Below are positions 11,192 to 19,850 of a stretch of 33,406 bases of DNA, piece after piece; within the stretch, counting starts at the first letter, position 1; each line of letters begins with the position of its first letter. The position numbers were made by a program, and so were the translations under genes. The notes below the pieces were generated by a model that ran no database searches, had not been told where the DNA came from, and worked only from the letters and a program-made list of their open reading frames with translations. The stretch is from Methylovirgula sp. (GTDB lineage: Bacteria; Pseudomonadota; Alphaproteobacteria; Rhizobiales; Beijerinckiaceae): assembly GCA_031291555.1 (NCBI GenBank), contig JARLIV010000275.1, positions 1 through 33,406 of the forward strand. Direction: 5' to 3'.

Positions 11192-12508
11192 TCACTTTTC
11201 CCGAAAAGCCAGCCTCATCGCGTCGAACACCGGCTCGACAAGAAATCCGAGGACGGTGCGTTCGCCGGTCGAAAAGATCACTTCCGCCGGCATACCAGCG
11301 CGCAGATGCCCCTTCATTTCGGCGGGAATGTCCGTATGGGAGAGCGCGATCTGCGCAAGAAAATAAGGCTGGCGCGTTGTCTCGTCGATCAGCCGATCCC
11401 GCGATATGGTCCCCACCTTTCCCAATATCACCGGAGTGCTCCGGGAATGGAAGGAGGGAAAGCGCACCTCGGCGACCATGTCGTCGCGGATATTGTCCAC
11501 GTCCACCGGCTGAACCTTCGCCTCGACGATCATTTGATCGTCCTGGGGTGCGATTTCCAGTAGGACATCGCCCGGCCGCAGCACCTGGCCGACGGTCGTC
11601 ACCTTCAGGTTTTGTACGGTTCCCGAGCGCGGCGCGAGGAGGATCGTGCGATGCAGCGAATCCGAAGCTACGCGCAAGCGGTCCGCGGCATCCGAAACCT
11701 TTTCGCGTACGCCCTCCAGCGAGGAGGCGACATCCTCCTCAAATTTCTGCTGCTGGGTCCGGATCTGAAGTTCAATGTCGGCAATGCTGTCGGCCGCCTT
11801 GGCCTTGTCGACATTATTACGCCCGAGAACGCCTTCAAGCCGTGCCTGCTCGCTTTCGAGCGCATCCCTGCGCGACTTTTCGACAAGTCCCCGCTCGGCC
11901 AGCGCGTTTATATCGACAAGCTCGTCGGAGATGAGAGCGAGCTGCTTCTCGGCCGCGGCGCGCTCGACCTTCAATCCTTCGATCTCGTCCCTCAGGATCG
12001 CCTCGCGATTCCGAAGAATCGAGGTTTGGTCATCGAGCGAAGCCCGCCGCTGCGCGAAGGTGGCGCGCTGATCCTCCAGAATCTGACTGACGCTTTGGAT
12101 ATTGCCGCGACCCAAAAGGTCCTGGGGAAAGGCGATCTGCGGCGCCCGATCGCGTTCGGCGAGCAGACGCGCCGCCTCTGCCCGCAGCGAATCGAACTGG
12201 TTTTGCAGAATATCGAGTTCGGCCTTCGCTTGCGTGTCGTCGAGACGGAAGAGGACGTCTCCCTTGCGGACCTCGGCGCCCTCTCGCGTATCGATCTCCC
12301 GGACGATGCCCCCCTCAAGATGCTGCACAAGCTGAAGACGCGTTTCATCCGCCACCGCACCCGCCGCCACGACAGCGCTGTCGATCTCGGACCACGCAGC
12401 CCAGGCGCCGACACCACCAAAGCAGGTCAGCACGACAATGTAGCCAAGCAGGGCGATCGGCTTGTAATTGCTTGAGTAGGGAGAAGGTTTGAGCATCGCT
12501 GATCGCAA
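11192..12508 (-). CDS. HlyD-family type I secretion periplasmic adaptor
   Basis: ALLGYIVVLTCFGGVGAWAAWSEIDSAVVAAGAVADETRLQLVQHLEGGIVREIDTREGAEVRKGDVLFRLDDTQAKAELDIL; next to a PrtD-type ABC exporter. Confidence 0.93.
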   Translation of the reverse strand: MRSAMLKPSPYSSNYKPIALLGYIVVLTCFGGVGAWAAWSEIDSAVVAAGAVADETRLQLVQHLEGGIVREIDTREGAEVRKGDVLFRLDDTQAKAELDILQNQFDSLRAEAARLLAERDRAPQIAFPQDLLGRGNIQSVSQILEDQRATFAQRRASLDDQTSILRNREAILRDEIEGLKVERAAAEKQLALISDELVDINALAERGLVEKSRRDALESEQARLEGVLGRNNVDKAKAADSIADIELQIRTQQQKFEEDVASSLEGVREKVSDAADRLRVASDSLHRTILLAPRSGTVQNLKVTTVGQVLRPGDVLLEIAPQDDQMIVEAKVQPVDVDNIRDDMVAEVRFPSFHSRSTPVILGKVGTISRDRLIDETTRQPYFLAQIALSHTDIPAEMKGHLRAGMPAEVIFSTGERTVLGFLVEPVFDAMRLAFREK

Positions 12509-12525
12509 TTCGCGAGGTGAAGGAA

Positions 12526-14292
12526 TCAGGCGGCCGACACGGGTTGCACCCTGCCGCGGCCGGTATCCGGGATGGCCACGACGCGGTTTTCGAGAAGCGC
12601 ATTCACGATCTGCTCACGCGGGCCCACGGCGTGAATTCGCCCGGCGTGCATAACTGCGATAAAATCGGCGAGCGAAAGAATATTCTGCTTGTGGCTGACG
12701 ATCACGACGCTGCGGCCGACCCGCTTCAGCGTCGCGATCGCCTGCAGAAGTGCCCTTTCGCCAAGAGAATCCAGGCTCGAATCCGGCTCGTCGAGCACGA
12801 CGAACGCCGGCAATCCGTAAAGCGCGCGGGCAAGCCCGATCAATTGCCGCTGACCGCCTGAGAGCGCATGCCCGCCCTCCCCGATCTGCGTATTATAGCC
12901 GTCGGCGAGCTGCTGGATCATTTCGTGCACACCGGCGATCTCCGCAGCGGCGATAATTTCCTTGGCGTCCGCATCCGGGGCAAAGCGCGAGATATTCTCG
13001 CCGACGGTTCCGGGGAAGAGTTCGACGTCCTGAGGAAGATAGCCGATGTTGTGGCCGAGATCGTCCGGATTCCAGTGGCTGAGTTCGGAACCGTCCAGCC
13101 GCACGGTTCCCGACGAGGGTGGCCAAACGCCAGTCATCACACGCAGAAGACTGGACTTGCCGGCGGCGCTCGGACCAACGAGGCCGAAAACGGCCCCGGC
13201 GGGAATGTCTAGCGTGACGTTGCTCAGGATCGGCGTGTGACGGCCGGGGGCATGCGCGCCGACGTTCTCAAACGTGATGCGACCGCGCGGATCGGGCAGC
13301 TTCAGAACGGCAGGCGCAGGAGGCGCATGTTGCAGCAGGCCGGTAAGGCGCCGGCGCGCTTCCCGCGTCGCGGTGAACTGCTTCCACTGGCCGATCGCGA
13401 TCTCGACCGGACTGAGCGCCTTGCCGACGATGATCGATGCCGCGATCATCATGCCCGGCGTCACCTGCCGCTGGATCACCAGATAGGCGCCAAGACCTAG
13501 GACAAGGCTCTGCAGGAACATCCGGGTGAAGCGCGTTGCGGAAATGACGACGCTGCTGTGGTCGCTCGCCAAGGATTGCCAATTCAGCGCGGCTTCGTGG
13601 TCCCCGGCCCAGCGCAGGCGCAGGCTCTCGGTCATGCCCATCGCCTGCAGAACTTCCGCATTCCGGAAGGTGCTGATCGCCCGAGTGGTCGCAACATGAG
13701 CGCTGCGCGAGGCCTGATCAAGAGAGCGCCGTGTCAGCCATTCGTTGGCGGCGGCGAGCGAAAAGGTGATGAGGCCCGCCGCGACGGCCAGAATGCCATA
13801 GAGCGGATTGAGGAAGAAAGCCGCGGCCAAATAGATCGGAACCCAGGGGATATCGCAACAGGCGAGAAGACCGGAACCCGTGTAGAATTCGCGGATCGTG
13901 TCGATGTCCTTGAGGCATTGGGCGTGGCGCGCCGAGGGCTGCAGGACACTCGCCTTTTGTACGGCGCGGAAGACATCCGCGCGAGCCGTCTGGTCGAACA
14001 GGACCCCCGACCTTATGAGCAGCTTGGCACGCAAGGCTTCGAGTGTGGCTGTCGTCGCGTAGATGAAACCGACGATCAGCGTCAGAGCTACGAGCGTGGC
14101 GAGATTCCGGCTCGTCAGCACGCGATCGTAAACCTGCAGCATGTAGATCGGCCCCGCGAGGCCGAAGAGATTGATGAAGAAGCCGAAGATAATCGCCGTC
14201 AGAAAGGCGGGCCGCGTCGCCCGCATCGCCAACTGGAGGGCATTGGCCCCGTCGTGGGGCTCGTCGCGCTGAATTTTTCCGTGGTACGTCAT
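12526..14292 (-). CDS. Type I secretion system permease/ATPase (PrtD-like)
   Basis: GLAGPIYMLQVYDRVLTSRNLATLVALT; Walker A GPSAAGKSS, signature LSGGQRQ, Walker B FVVLDEPDSSLD. Confidence 0.94.
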   Translation of the reverse strand: MTYHGKIQRDEPHDGANALQLAMRATRPAFLTAIIFGFFINLFGLAGPIYMLQVYDRVLTSRNLATLVALTLIVGFIYATTATLEALRAKLLIRSGVLFDQTARADVFRAVQKASVLQPSARHAQCLKDIDTIREFYTGSGLLACCDIPWVPIYLAAAFFLNPLYGILAVAAGLITFSLAAANEWLTRRSLDQASRSAHVATTRAISTFRNAEVLQAMGMTESLRLRWAGDHEAALNWQSLASDHSSVVISATRFTRMFLQSLVLGLGAYLVIQRQVTPGMMIAASIIVGKALSPVEIAIGQWKQFTATREARRRLTGLLQHAPPAPAVLKLPDPRGRITFENVGAHAPGRHTPILSNVTLDIPAGAVFGLVGPSAAGKSSLLRVMTGVWPPSSGTVRLDGSELSHWNPDDLGHNIGYLPQDVELFPGTVGENISRFAPDADAKEIIAAAEIAGVHEMIQQLADGYNTQIGEGGHALSGGQRQLIGLARALYGLPAFVVLDEPDSSLDSLGERALLQAIATLKRVGRSVVIVSHKQNILSLADFIAVMHAGRIHAVGPREQIVNALLENRVVAIPDTGRGRVQPVSAA

Positions 14293-14455
14293 GGTCTCCG
14301 CCGACGTCTTGAATCGCGATCCGACGCTTGCTCACGCCCCGAACCAAACGCTCGGCTGTCCGAACCGATACTCGATTCTCCTGCGCAGGCAGAAGAGGCA
14401 CGATCGATGACGCTTACAGGGAGAACGCTTTGAGGGCCGCACCAAGCGAACGCGG

Positions 14456-15538
14456 TTACGCCAGTGCGGCACCCGCTGACGTCAGATGATAGCCCAAAGC
14501 TGCGACTTCGAGCAGATCGTCCGCAGAAAGCGTGTTCTTATACCCTGGCCAGGCAAAGGCGTTGAAGGGATCCTCGCCCGAGGACAGCGTGCCGGCCTGA
14601 GAGACCGACGAATACGAGGCCCAGTCGGCGATATCGCCGCCATATTTCGCGGCATTGTTGAAATTGCCCTCATGCGTCACGCCGCCGTTGGCGGAGAAGT
14701 ACCCTCCGTTTGCAGAGAGCGAGAGCACATTCGGCGAACTGTAGTTGAAGAGATCCAGCGGCGTGTATGTCTTGACTCCATTGTAGGTCACGGTTCCTTC
14801 CATCGCGACCCGCCCCATGACTTCGGTGATCTCGTGCTCCGCAACCGCCTGGAGGCTGAACTGCGTGCCGGATGTACTCATTGAGCTGTAATTCCAGGAA
14901 TAGCCCGTTCCGCTCAATGTGCTGAAGCCGATGTAGCCATCGACGGATGTGGTGCTGCCGCTGGTGCCGCTGATCAGGCCGAGCGCCTTCGCCTCCGCGC
15001 TGGTGACGAAGAACTGTCCGTTCGTCGGCTCGTTCGAAGCCGTGAACGTATAGCCGTCATTCGCGAGCGCATGCGTGACCGTCGAATAATTCGTCAGATA
15101 GCCGTAGCTTTCACTCTCGCCGAGGGCGCTGGGGGACAGAGAAGAGCCCGCGATCTCGCTCCAGCCGACGTTAATATAAACGATGTCCGTCGACGAGGCG
15201 GTGTAGTCGGAAACCAGGGTCTGCGCAGCCGCGATGACCGCTGATGTGAACCCGGACGGCGCATTGGCGACGGACTTGTCCCAGACAAGTTCAATCTCGA
15301 GCTTGCTCCCTGTCGCGCTCACCAGTGTCGGCGCGGGGGTCGCAGGTGCAGACGAGGTGGTATGAGAGTTGCTCGAACCAAAGGGGCCGTGCGATATCAG
15401 ACTCACCGGCGAAAGAGCGCCGGAATCATTCATCAGCAATTCCTGGCCAAGACCATGATTGGCGCTACCGGACGACAACGGCAGCACGCCAGCACCATGT
15501 CCATCGAGGTAGGAATGATCCAGAAACGGGAATGTCAT
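14456..15538 (-). CDS. Putative metalloprotease, likely type I secretion substrate (resembles NF038122-type proteins)
   Basis: 360 aa, Ser/Thr/Gly/Asn-rich, no N-terminal signal peptide; AVAEHEITEVMGRVAMEG motif; C-terminal DLLEVAALGYHLTSAGAALA; immediately upstream of the exporter genes on the same strand. Confidence 0.65.
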   Translation of the reverse strand: MTFPFLDHSYLDGHGAGVLPLSSGSANHGLGQELLMNDSGALSPVSLISHGPFGSSNSHTTSSAPATPAPTLVSATGSKLEIELVWDKSVANAPSGFTSAVIAAAQTLVSDYTASSTDIVYINVGWSEIAGSSLSPSALGESESYGYLTNYSTVTHALANDGYTFTASNEPTNGQFFVTSAEAKALGLISGTSGSTTSVDGYIGFSTLSGTGYSWNYSSMSTSGTQFSLQAVAEHEITEVMGRVAMEGTVTYNGVKTYTPLDLFNYSSPNVLSLSANGGYFSANGGVTHEGNFNNAAKYGGDIADWASYSSVSQAGTLSSGEDPFNAFAWPGYKNTLSADDLLEVAALGYHLTSAGAALA

Positions 15539-16002
15539 CTCGTTGGCTCCTGGCGCGATAACTGCTCAAGCATGAGCCGGGGCCGCAAAACGGCGGCGGT
15601 TTCGCGAATCTAAAACGCATCCTCTAAATTTTGCTCGCGTTCTTGTCAGTTGACAAGCGTAGGACCGCTCCGAGCCGTACGACACACGACATTGGTTAAA
15701 ATAGCTTTTCTGTCAGGCTTCCAATCAGTCTGATCAATTGCTGAATCGATTTACCTCAGCACGCCTTCGAGCGGCGAAGCGGGCCAAGACGCCCAGCTAT
15801 GGAATGGCATTCACCAGCCTTGAAGACGAACGCGAGAGGAGATGTTCAACGAACCAGCCTTCGTCCGTCCACCGGCGCAGGCATTAACCCGAATTTTACT
15901 CACATCCGAACTGCAACCTTGAATTTAATTCTCCTTCATATCTCACCCAAGACAATCCCGGCTCAAACAGATTTTCAAAATGCGTTTTCAAGCCGGTGGA
16001 AT

Positions 16003-17262
16003 ATGAGAGAATTTTTAGCACGCGCCGCGGTGGGGCCGCTCCCGCAAACCTTTGTCTTCCCCATTCACGTGCCTTGGACACGACTCGCCAAACTCGGCGG
16101 CGCGGCGGCCATTCTCGCCATCGGCACTTATGCGGTCTTGTCCGATCAATTCGCGATCGTTTCCGACAATGCTGTCGTTTCCGCATATACGATTTCACTG
16201 CGCACCCCAATTGACGGCCTTGTCGGCGGAAAGCCGATGAAAATCGGAGATCTTGTTCAGCGCAGTTCGCTCATCGCGACAGTTACCAACGACCGCGTCG
16301 ACGATCAGCACCTTGTCGATCTGCGCGCGCATCTTGCGCGGGCGCGCGCCGAACTCGCGGCCGTGTCGGCCGAAATGGAAGGCCTCAAAAGTCTCAGCGC
16401 GATCTTACAACAGCGGGCTGATGAGTATAAAGCGGCGAGCACCGCCCGGCTGCGCGGCTCCGTGACGGAGGCGCTGGATCTACTGGTTGCGCTGAACTAT
16501 CGCCGTGATGAAGCCAAACAAACGCTCGACCGCAGCTCGTCCCTGGCGGAACGCGGCTTTGCGTCGACAGCCGATCTCGATCGGGCAAAGGCCAATTTTG
16601 GGTCTCTGTTCAGCCAGGCGGCGGCGCAAAGCGGCCGGCTCGCCTCGCTCGAAGCGCAATTGGCGGCGATCAAGAACGGCATTGTGACCGAACCCGGCTC
16701 GACCGACGTCGCATATTCGCAACAGCGCGAGGATGAAATCGCCATCCGGATTCAGGATTTGATGCAACAGCGTCAGTTCATCGTCTCGGATGTCAACGAA
16801 ACCGCTACGCGTCTGGCAGAAGAGGAAGCCCAGGTCGCCAAGCTGCGCACGGCAACCACGCTCGCCCCGACCTCTGGCATGATCTGGAAAGTCAGCGCCT
16901 CGCCAGGCGAGCGTATCAACGCCGGCGAGCCGATCGCCGAGGTTGTCGATTGCGCCGCTGCTTTCATCATCGCGGATGTACCGCAGACGCGCGTGCCCGA
17001 TATCGAGGTCGGAAGCAAAGCCGAGTTCCTGATCTCGGGAGAGACTGCGAAAAGATATGGCCACGTTGTCTCCGTCACCAGTGACGCAACTGACGGAGAC
17101 CATAATCTCGCGGCCATGCCCTTCGAAGAAAGAGGCGCCACAGCAACCGTGCGCATTCAGATCGACGGCGACAAAGGGTGCTTTGTCGGCCGCAGGGCGC
17201 GCATTGTGCTCCCCTCGGACGGGCCAGGCCTCCTCACCCGCCTAATCAATTATCTGCCGTGA
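16003..17262 (+). CDS. HlyD-like periplasmic adaptor/membrane fusion protein partnered with a glycosyltransferase
   Basis: MREFLARAAVGPLPQTFVFPIHVPWTRLAKLGGAAAILAIGTYAVLSDQFAIVSDNAVVSAYTISLRTPIDGLV...ATTLAPTSGMIWKVSASPGERINAGEPIAEVVDC; one TM, coiled-coil, lipoyl-like halves. Internal start at 16003 preferred over 15799. Confidence 0.82.
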   Translation: MREFLARAAVGPLPQTFVFPIHVPWTRLAKLGGAAAILAIGTYAVLSDQFAIVSDNAVVSAYTISLRTPIDGLVGGKPMKIGDLVQRSSLIATVTNDRVDDQHLVDLRAHLARARAELAAVSAEMEGLKSLSAILQQRADEYKAASTARLRGSVTEALDLLVALNYRRDEAKQTLDRSSSLAERGFASTADLDRAKANFGSLFSQAAAQSGRLASLEAQLAAIKNGIVTEPGSTDVAYSQQREDEIAIRIQDLMQQRQFIVSDVNETATRLAEEEAQVAKLRTATTLAPTSGMIWKVSASPGERINAGEPIAEVVDCAAAFIIADVPQTRVPDIEVGSKAEFLISGETAKRYGHVVSVTSDATDGDHNLAAMPFEERGATATVRIQIDGDKGCFVGRRARIVLPSDGPGLLTRLINYLP

Positions 17263-19205
17263 ACCCGGGTCTCAGCGCCTTCGGCCCACTGCTCCTCAGC
17301 GTCGGCCTTGTTGCCCTCCTTGTCCAGTTCGGGCGTGGACAAGGCGGACTCGTGCGCGCGCTCTTTTCCGCGTTGTGCATAGCGCTCGCCGCGCGCTACG
17401 TCTGGTGGCGTTTTGAATATTCGCTACCCGCGAACCAGAATATCTATCAGCAGGCTTGGGCTTGGATGTTTTTCGCCTTCGAGACCATGTCGATTTGCAG
17501 TTCGACGAGCGTCATCTTGTTCATGTCGCGTCGGGGCGGAAGGACGCCACCCGCACAAATTCCTCCACAGATCGCCTACGCTCCCGTCGATGTCTTTATC
17601 GCGACCTATAACGAACCCTATAATATTCTTGAGCGAACGATCGTCGGAGCCAAAGCAATTGAGCATCCTGACCTGCGGGTGTGGATTCTCGACGATGGCG
17701 CGCGTGATTGGGTCCGGGAGCTCGCCGACGATCTCGGCATCCATTACATCCGGCGCGTGAAAGGCGCGCATGCGAAGGCCGGGAATATCAACAACGGCTT
17801 GCGCCACGCCTTGGCGGCGGGGCGCCGGCCGGACTTCATCCTGGTCCTCGACGCGGACTTCGTTCCCTATCGCAATATCCTCAAACGGACGCTCGGATTA
17901 TTCGCCGAGCCGGATGTCGGAATCGTCCAGACGCCACAGCATTTTTTCAACCCTGATCCGATCCAGAACAACCTCGCGCTGACCCGCGTCTGGCCGGACG
18001 AGCAACGCTTCTTCTTCAACACATTGCTCGCCAGCAAAGACGCCTGGGGCGCGGCCTTCTGCTGCGGAACTTCCGCAGTGTTTCGCGTTGATGCGCTCGT
18101 CGCCGCGGGCGGCATGGCGACGGAAACGGTGACAGAGGATATGCTCACCTCCTTCAAGTTCGGCGAACACGGATATAGCACGATATTTCTCAACGAAATG
18201 CTGAGCATGGGCCTCGCGCCAGAAGGCTTGAGCAGCTATGTCTCGCAGCGCTCGCGCTGGTGCCTTGGCGCGATCCAGCAAATCTACACGCGATGGTCGT
18301 TTGCCGGCCCGGCAAAGATCAACCTTATCAACCGCCTCTCGTCGCTCGATGGCGTGCTTTACTGGATGAGCAACGCGCCGTTCAAGCTGCTGATGATCAC
18401 CGCGCCGCTTGTCTATTGGTGGACACAAACGGCAGTCATCTCGAGCACGCTGGAAACCCTCCTCAATTATCTCGCGCCGTTCGTCGCTTGCTCCATCCTG
18501 TTCATGGGCTTTTATGCTCACAAGCGCATTATTCCGGTCATGACCGATGTAACCCAATTGCTGACGAGTTTCTCGATGGTTGCGACGGTCGCCGTCGCCA
18601 TCGTCAAGCCATGGGGGCATCCGTTCAAGGTCACGGCCAAGGGAATCTCGGCTGACCGCGTCGTCGTGCAATGGCGATATCTGCTCGTGTTCGCGGCGAT
18701 CGCGCTAGGGACCGTAGCGGGAATCATGCGCAATACCGCGCAATTCTCGCCGCTCTACGGCACGGATGGCTATGGCGTGAACGTCTTCTGGAGCATCTTC
18801 AATATCGCCGTCCTCGTCGTTGCCTGCGCGGTTTGCGTCGAGGCTCCGCGCCGGCGAATTGAGGAACGGTTCAATTCCGGCGAGGCGGCGATGGTGCGGC
18901 TCGCCAACGGCTTGCAAGTGCCCTGCGTTGTACGCGACATCTCGCTCGGAGGCGCAAATCTCGCCATCGGCTTCGGCCGCCTGCGCGCTGAGGACCAGGG
19001 ATGCCTCGTGCTTTCGAATGGAATCGAAGCGCCTTTTGCGCAGGTCCGTCAGGCGCAGAGCGGCATCGCAGTCCGATTCCGCCTTGATAAGGAAACGCGG
19101 CGGCAGCTTATCGCCCGGCTCTTCACTGGCGGCTACGCCAACGAAGTGCAACAGATCAAGTTAGGGCGCTTATTCGGCAGCGTAGTTAGGAGATTGGCGG
19201 CCTGA
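17259..19205 (+). CDS. BcsA-like family 2 glycosyltransferase with C-terminal PilZ domain
   Basis: DDGARDW, DADFVP, FCCGTSAVFR, TEDMLTSF, QRSRWCLG, gating-loop-like FKVTAKG, and PilZ motifs RIEER (RxxxR) and DISLGG (D/NxSxxG). GTG start overlaps the upstream stop (GTGA). Confidence 0.92.
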   Translation: MNPGLSAFGPLLLSVGLVALLVQFGRGQGGLVRALFSALCIALAARYVWWRFEYSLPANQNIYQQAWAWMFFAFETMSICSSTSVILFMSRRGGRTPPAQIPPQIAYAPVDVFIATYNEPYNILERTIVGAKAIEHPDLRVWILDDGARDWVRELADDLGIHYIRRVKGAHAKAGNINNGLRHALAAGRRPDFILVLDADFVPYRNILKRTLGLFAEPDVGIVQTPQHFFNPDPIQNNLALTRVWPDEQRFFFNTLLASKDAWGAAFCCGTSAVFRVDALVAAGGMATETVTEDMLTSFKFGEHGYSTIFLNEMLSMGLAPEGLSSYVSQRSRWCLGAIQQIYTRWSFAGPAKINLINRLSSLDGVLYWMSNAPFKLLMITAPLVYWWTQTAVISSTLETLLNYLAPFVACSILFMGFYAHKRIIPVMTDVTQLLTSFSMVATVAVAIVKPWGHPFKVTAKGISADRVVVQWRYLLVFAAIALGTVAGIMRNTAQFSPLYGTDGYGVNVFWSIFNIAVLVVACAVCVEAPRRRIEERFNSGEAAMVRLANGLQVPCVVRDISLGGANLAIGFGRLRAEDQGCLVLSNGIEAPFAQVRQAQSGIAVRFRLDKETRRQLIARLFTGGYANEVQQIKLGRLFGSVVRRLAA

Positions 19206-19493
19206 CCTTCTGGCGGACGCCTGCCTGAAGGCTGTCTTGAGCCACATGGCCGAAACGTCGTCGAACCCATCCCAGACCGCCGTATCCTTGCAAGCGAGAA
19301 TGAGAAGCTGTTCGTCGGACTGCATATGTGGCGCGAGCTTCGTTTTGATCTGCTGAGGCTTAAGGGAGCTTCTGATGAGCCAGGTCGGCTCGCCACAGTG
19401 CCACCAGGCATCGCTGAGCGCTTTGACGCTTTCGCAAAAGCTCTCGTACACGTGCTTCGAACGGAGCTTACATACGATGATGTAAATTTCCAT
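19170..19493 (-). CDS. Small Cas2-like/SinR-like family protein
   Basis: MEIYIIVCKLRSKHVYESFCESVKALSDAWWHCGEPTWLIRSSLKPQQIKTKLAPHMQSDEQLLILACKDTAVWDGF...SAMWLKTAF matches the recalled pattern M.IYII.YDL....Y..L..AIK..G.WWHYLESTWLV.T.L....I...L.PH.D..D.LLV. Convergent, 36-bp overlap with the upstream gene 3' end. Confidence 0.6.
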   Translation of the reverse strand: MEIYIIVCKLRSKHVYESFCESVKALSDAWWHCGEPTWLIRSSLKPQQIKTKLAPHMQSDEQLLILACKDTAVWDGFDDVSAMWLKTAFRQASARRSGRQSPNYAAE

Positions 19494-19850
19494 CTCAAAT
19501 CTCATTATTAAGAAAAAGCCGCGCAGAAGCGCCGAAGCCAGCCTCGCCGATAACTGACCTACGCTAAGGAGAAAGACTGAATAAAAGATTATTCTCGGCT
19601 GCCCCGTTTTGACCGCTCGGAGCCGCGAGGCCGCCCCAAATTTCCGATCGCTCCTCCCCTCGTTTTGACGCAAACGCTAAAGCGTTAGTTAAGGAAACAT
19701 CGGGATTTCATGACAGGTTGCGGCTCGGCTCTTGATCCGCGTCAACCGCCCTTAAGATGCGCGCCTTATCGTTCGAACAATGGCGAGCACGTTTCCCGTT
19801 CTCCAAAAGGCTGCGGGCTCGCATGGCAGCACGCCGAAGGAGAGATCTCG

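Noticed and set aside
14456-15538. RTX calcium-binding repeats in the T1SS substrate candidate
   Set aside because: Gly/Asn/Ser-rich stretches are present, but no GGxGxDxxx nonapeptides.
17898-18671. 257-aa minus-strand ORF
   Set aside because: Antisense shadow of the BcsA-like synthase; no recognisable domain.
19673-19686. Small palindrome aacgct-aa-agcgtt upstream of the Ntn hydrolase
   Set aside because: Could be an operator, but short and with no second copy or recognised regulator; not strong enough to report.
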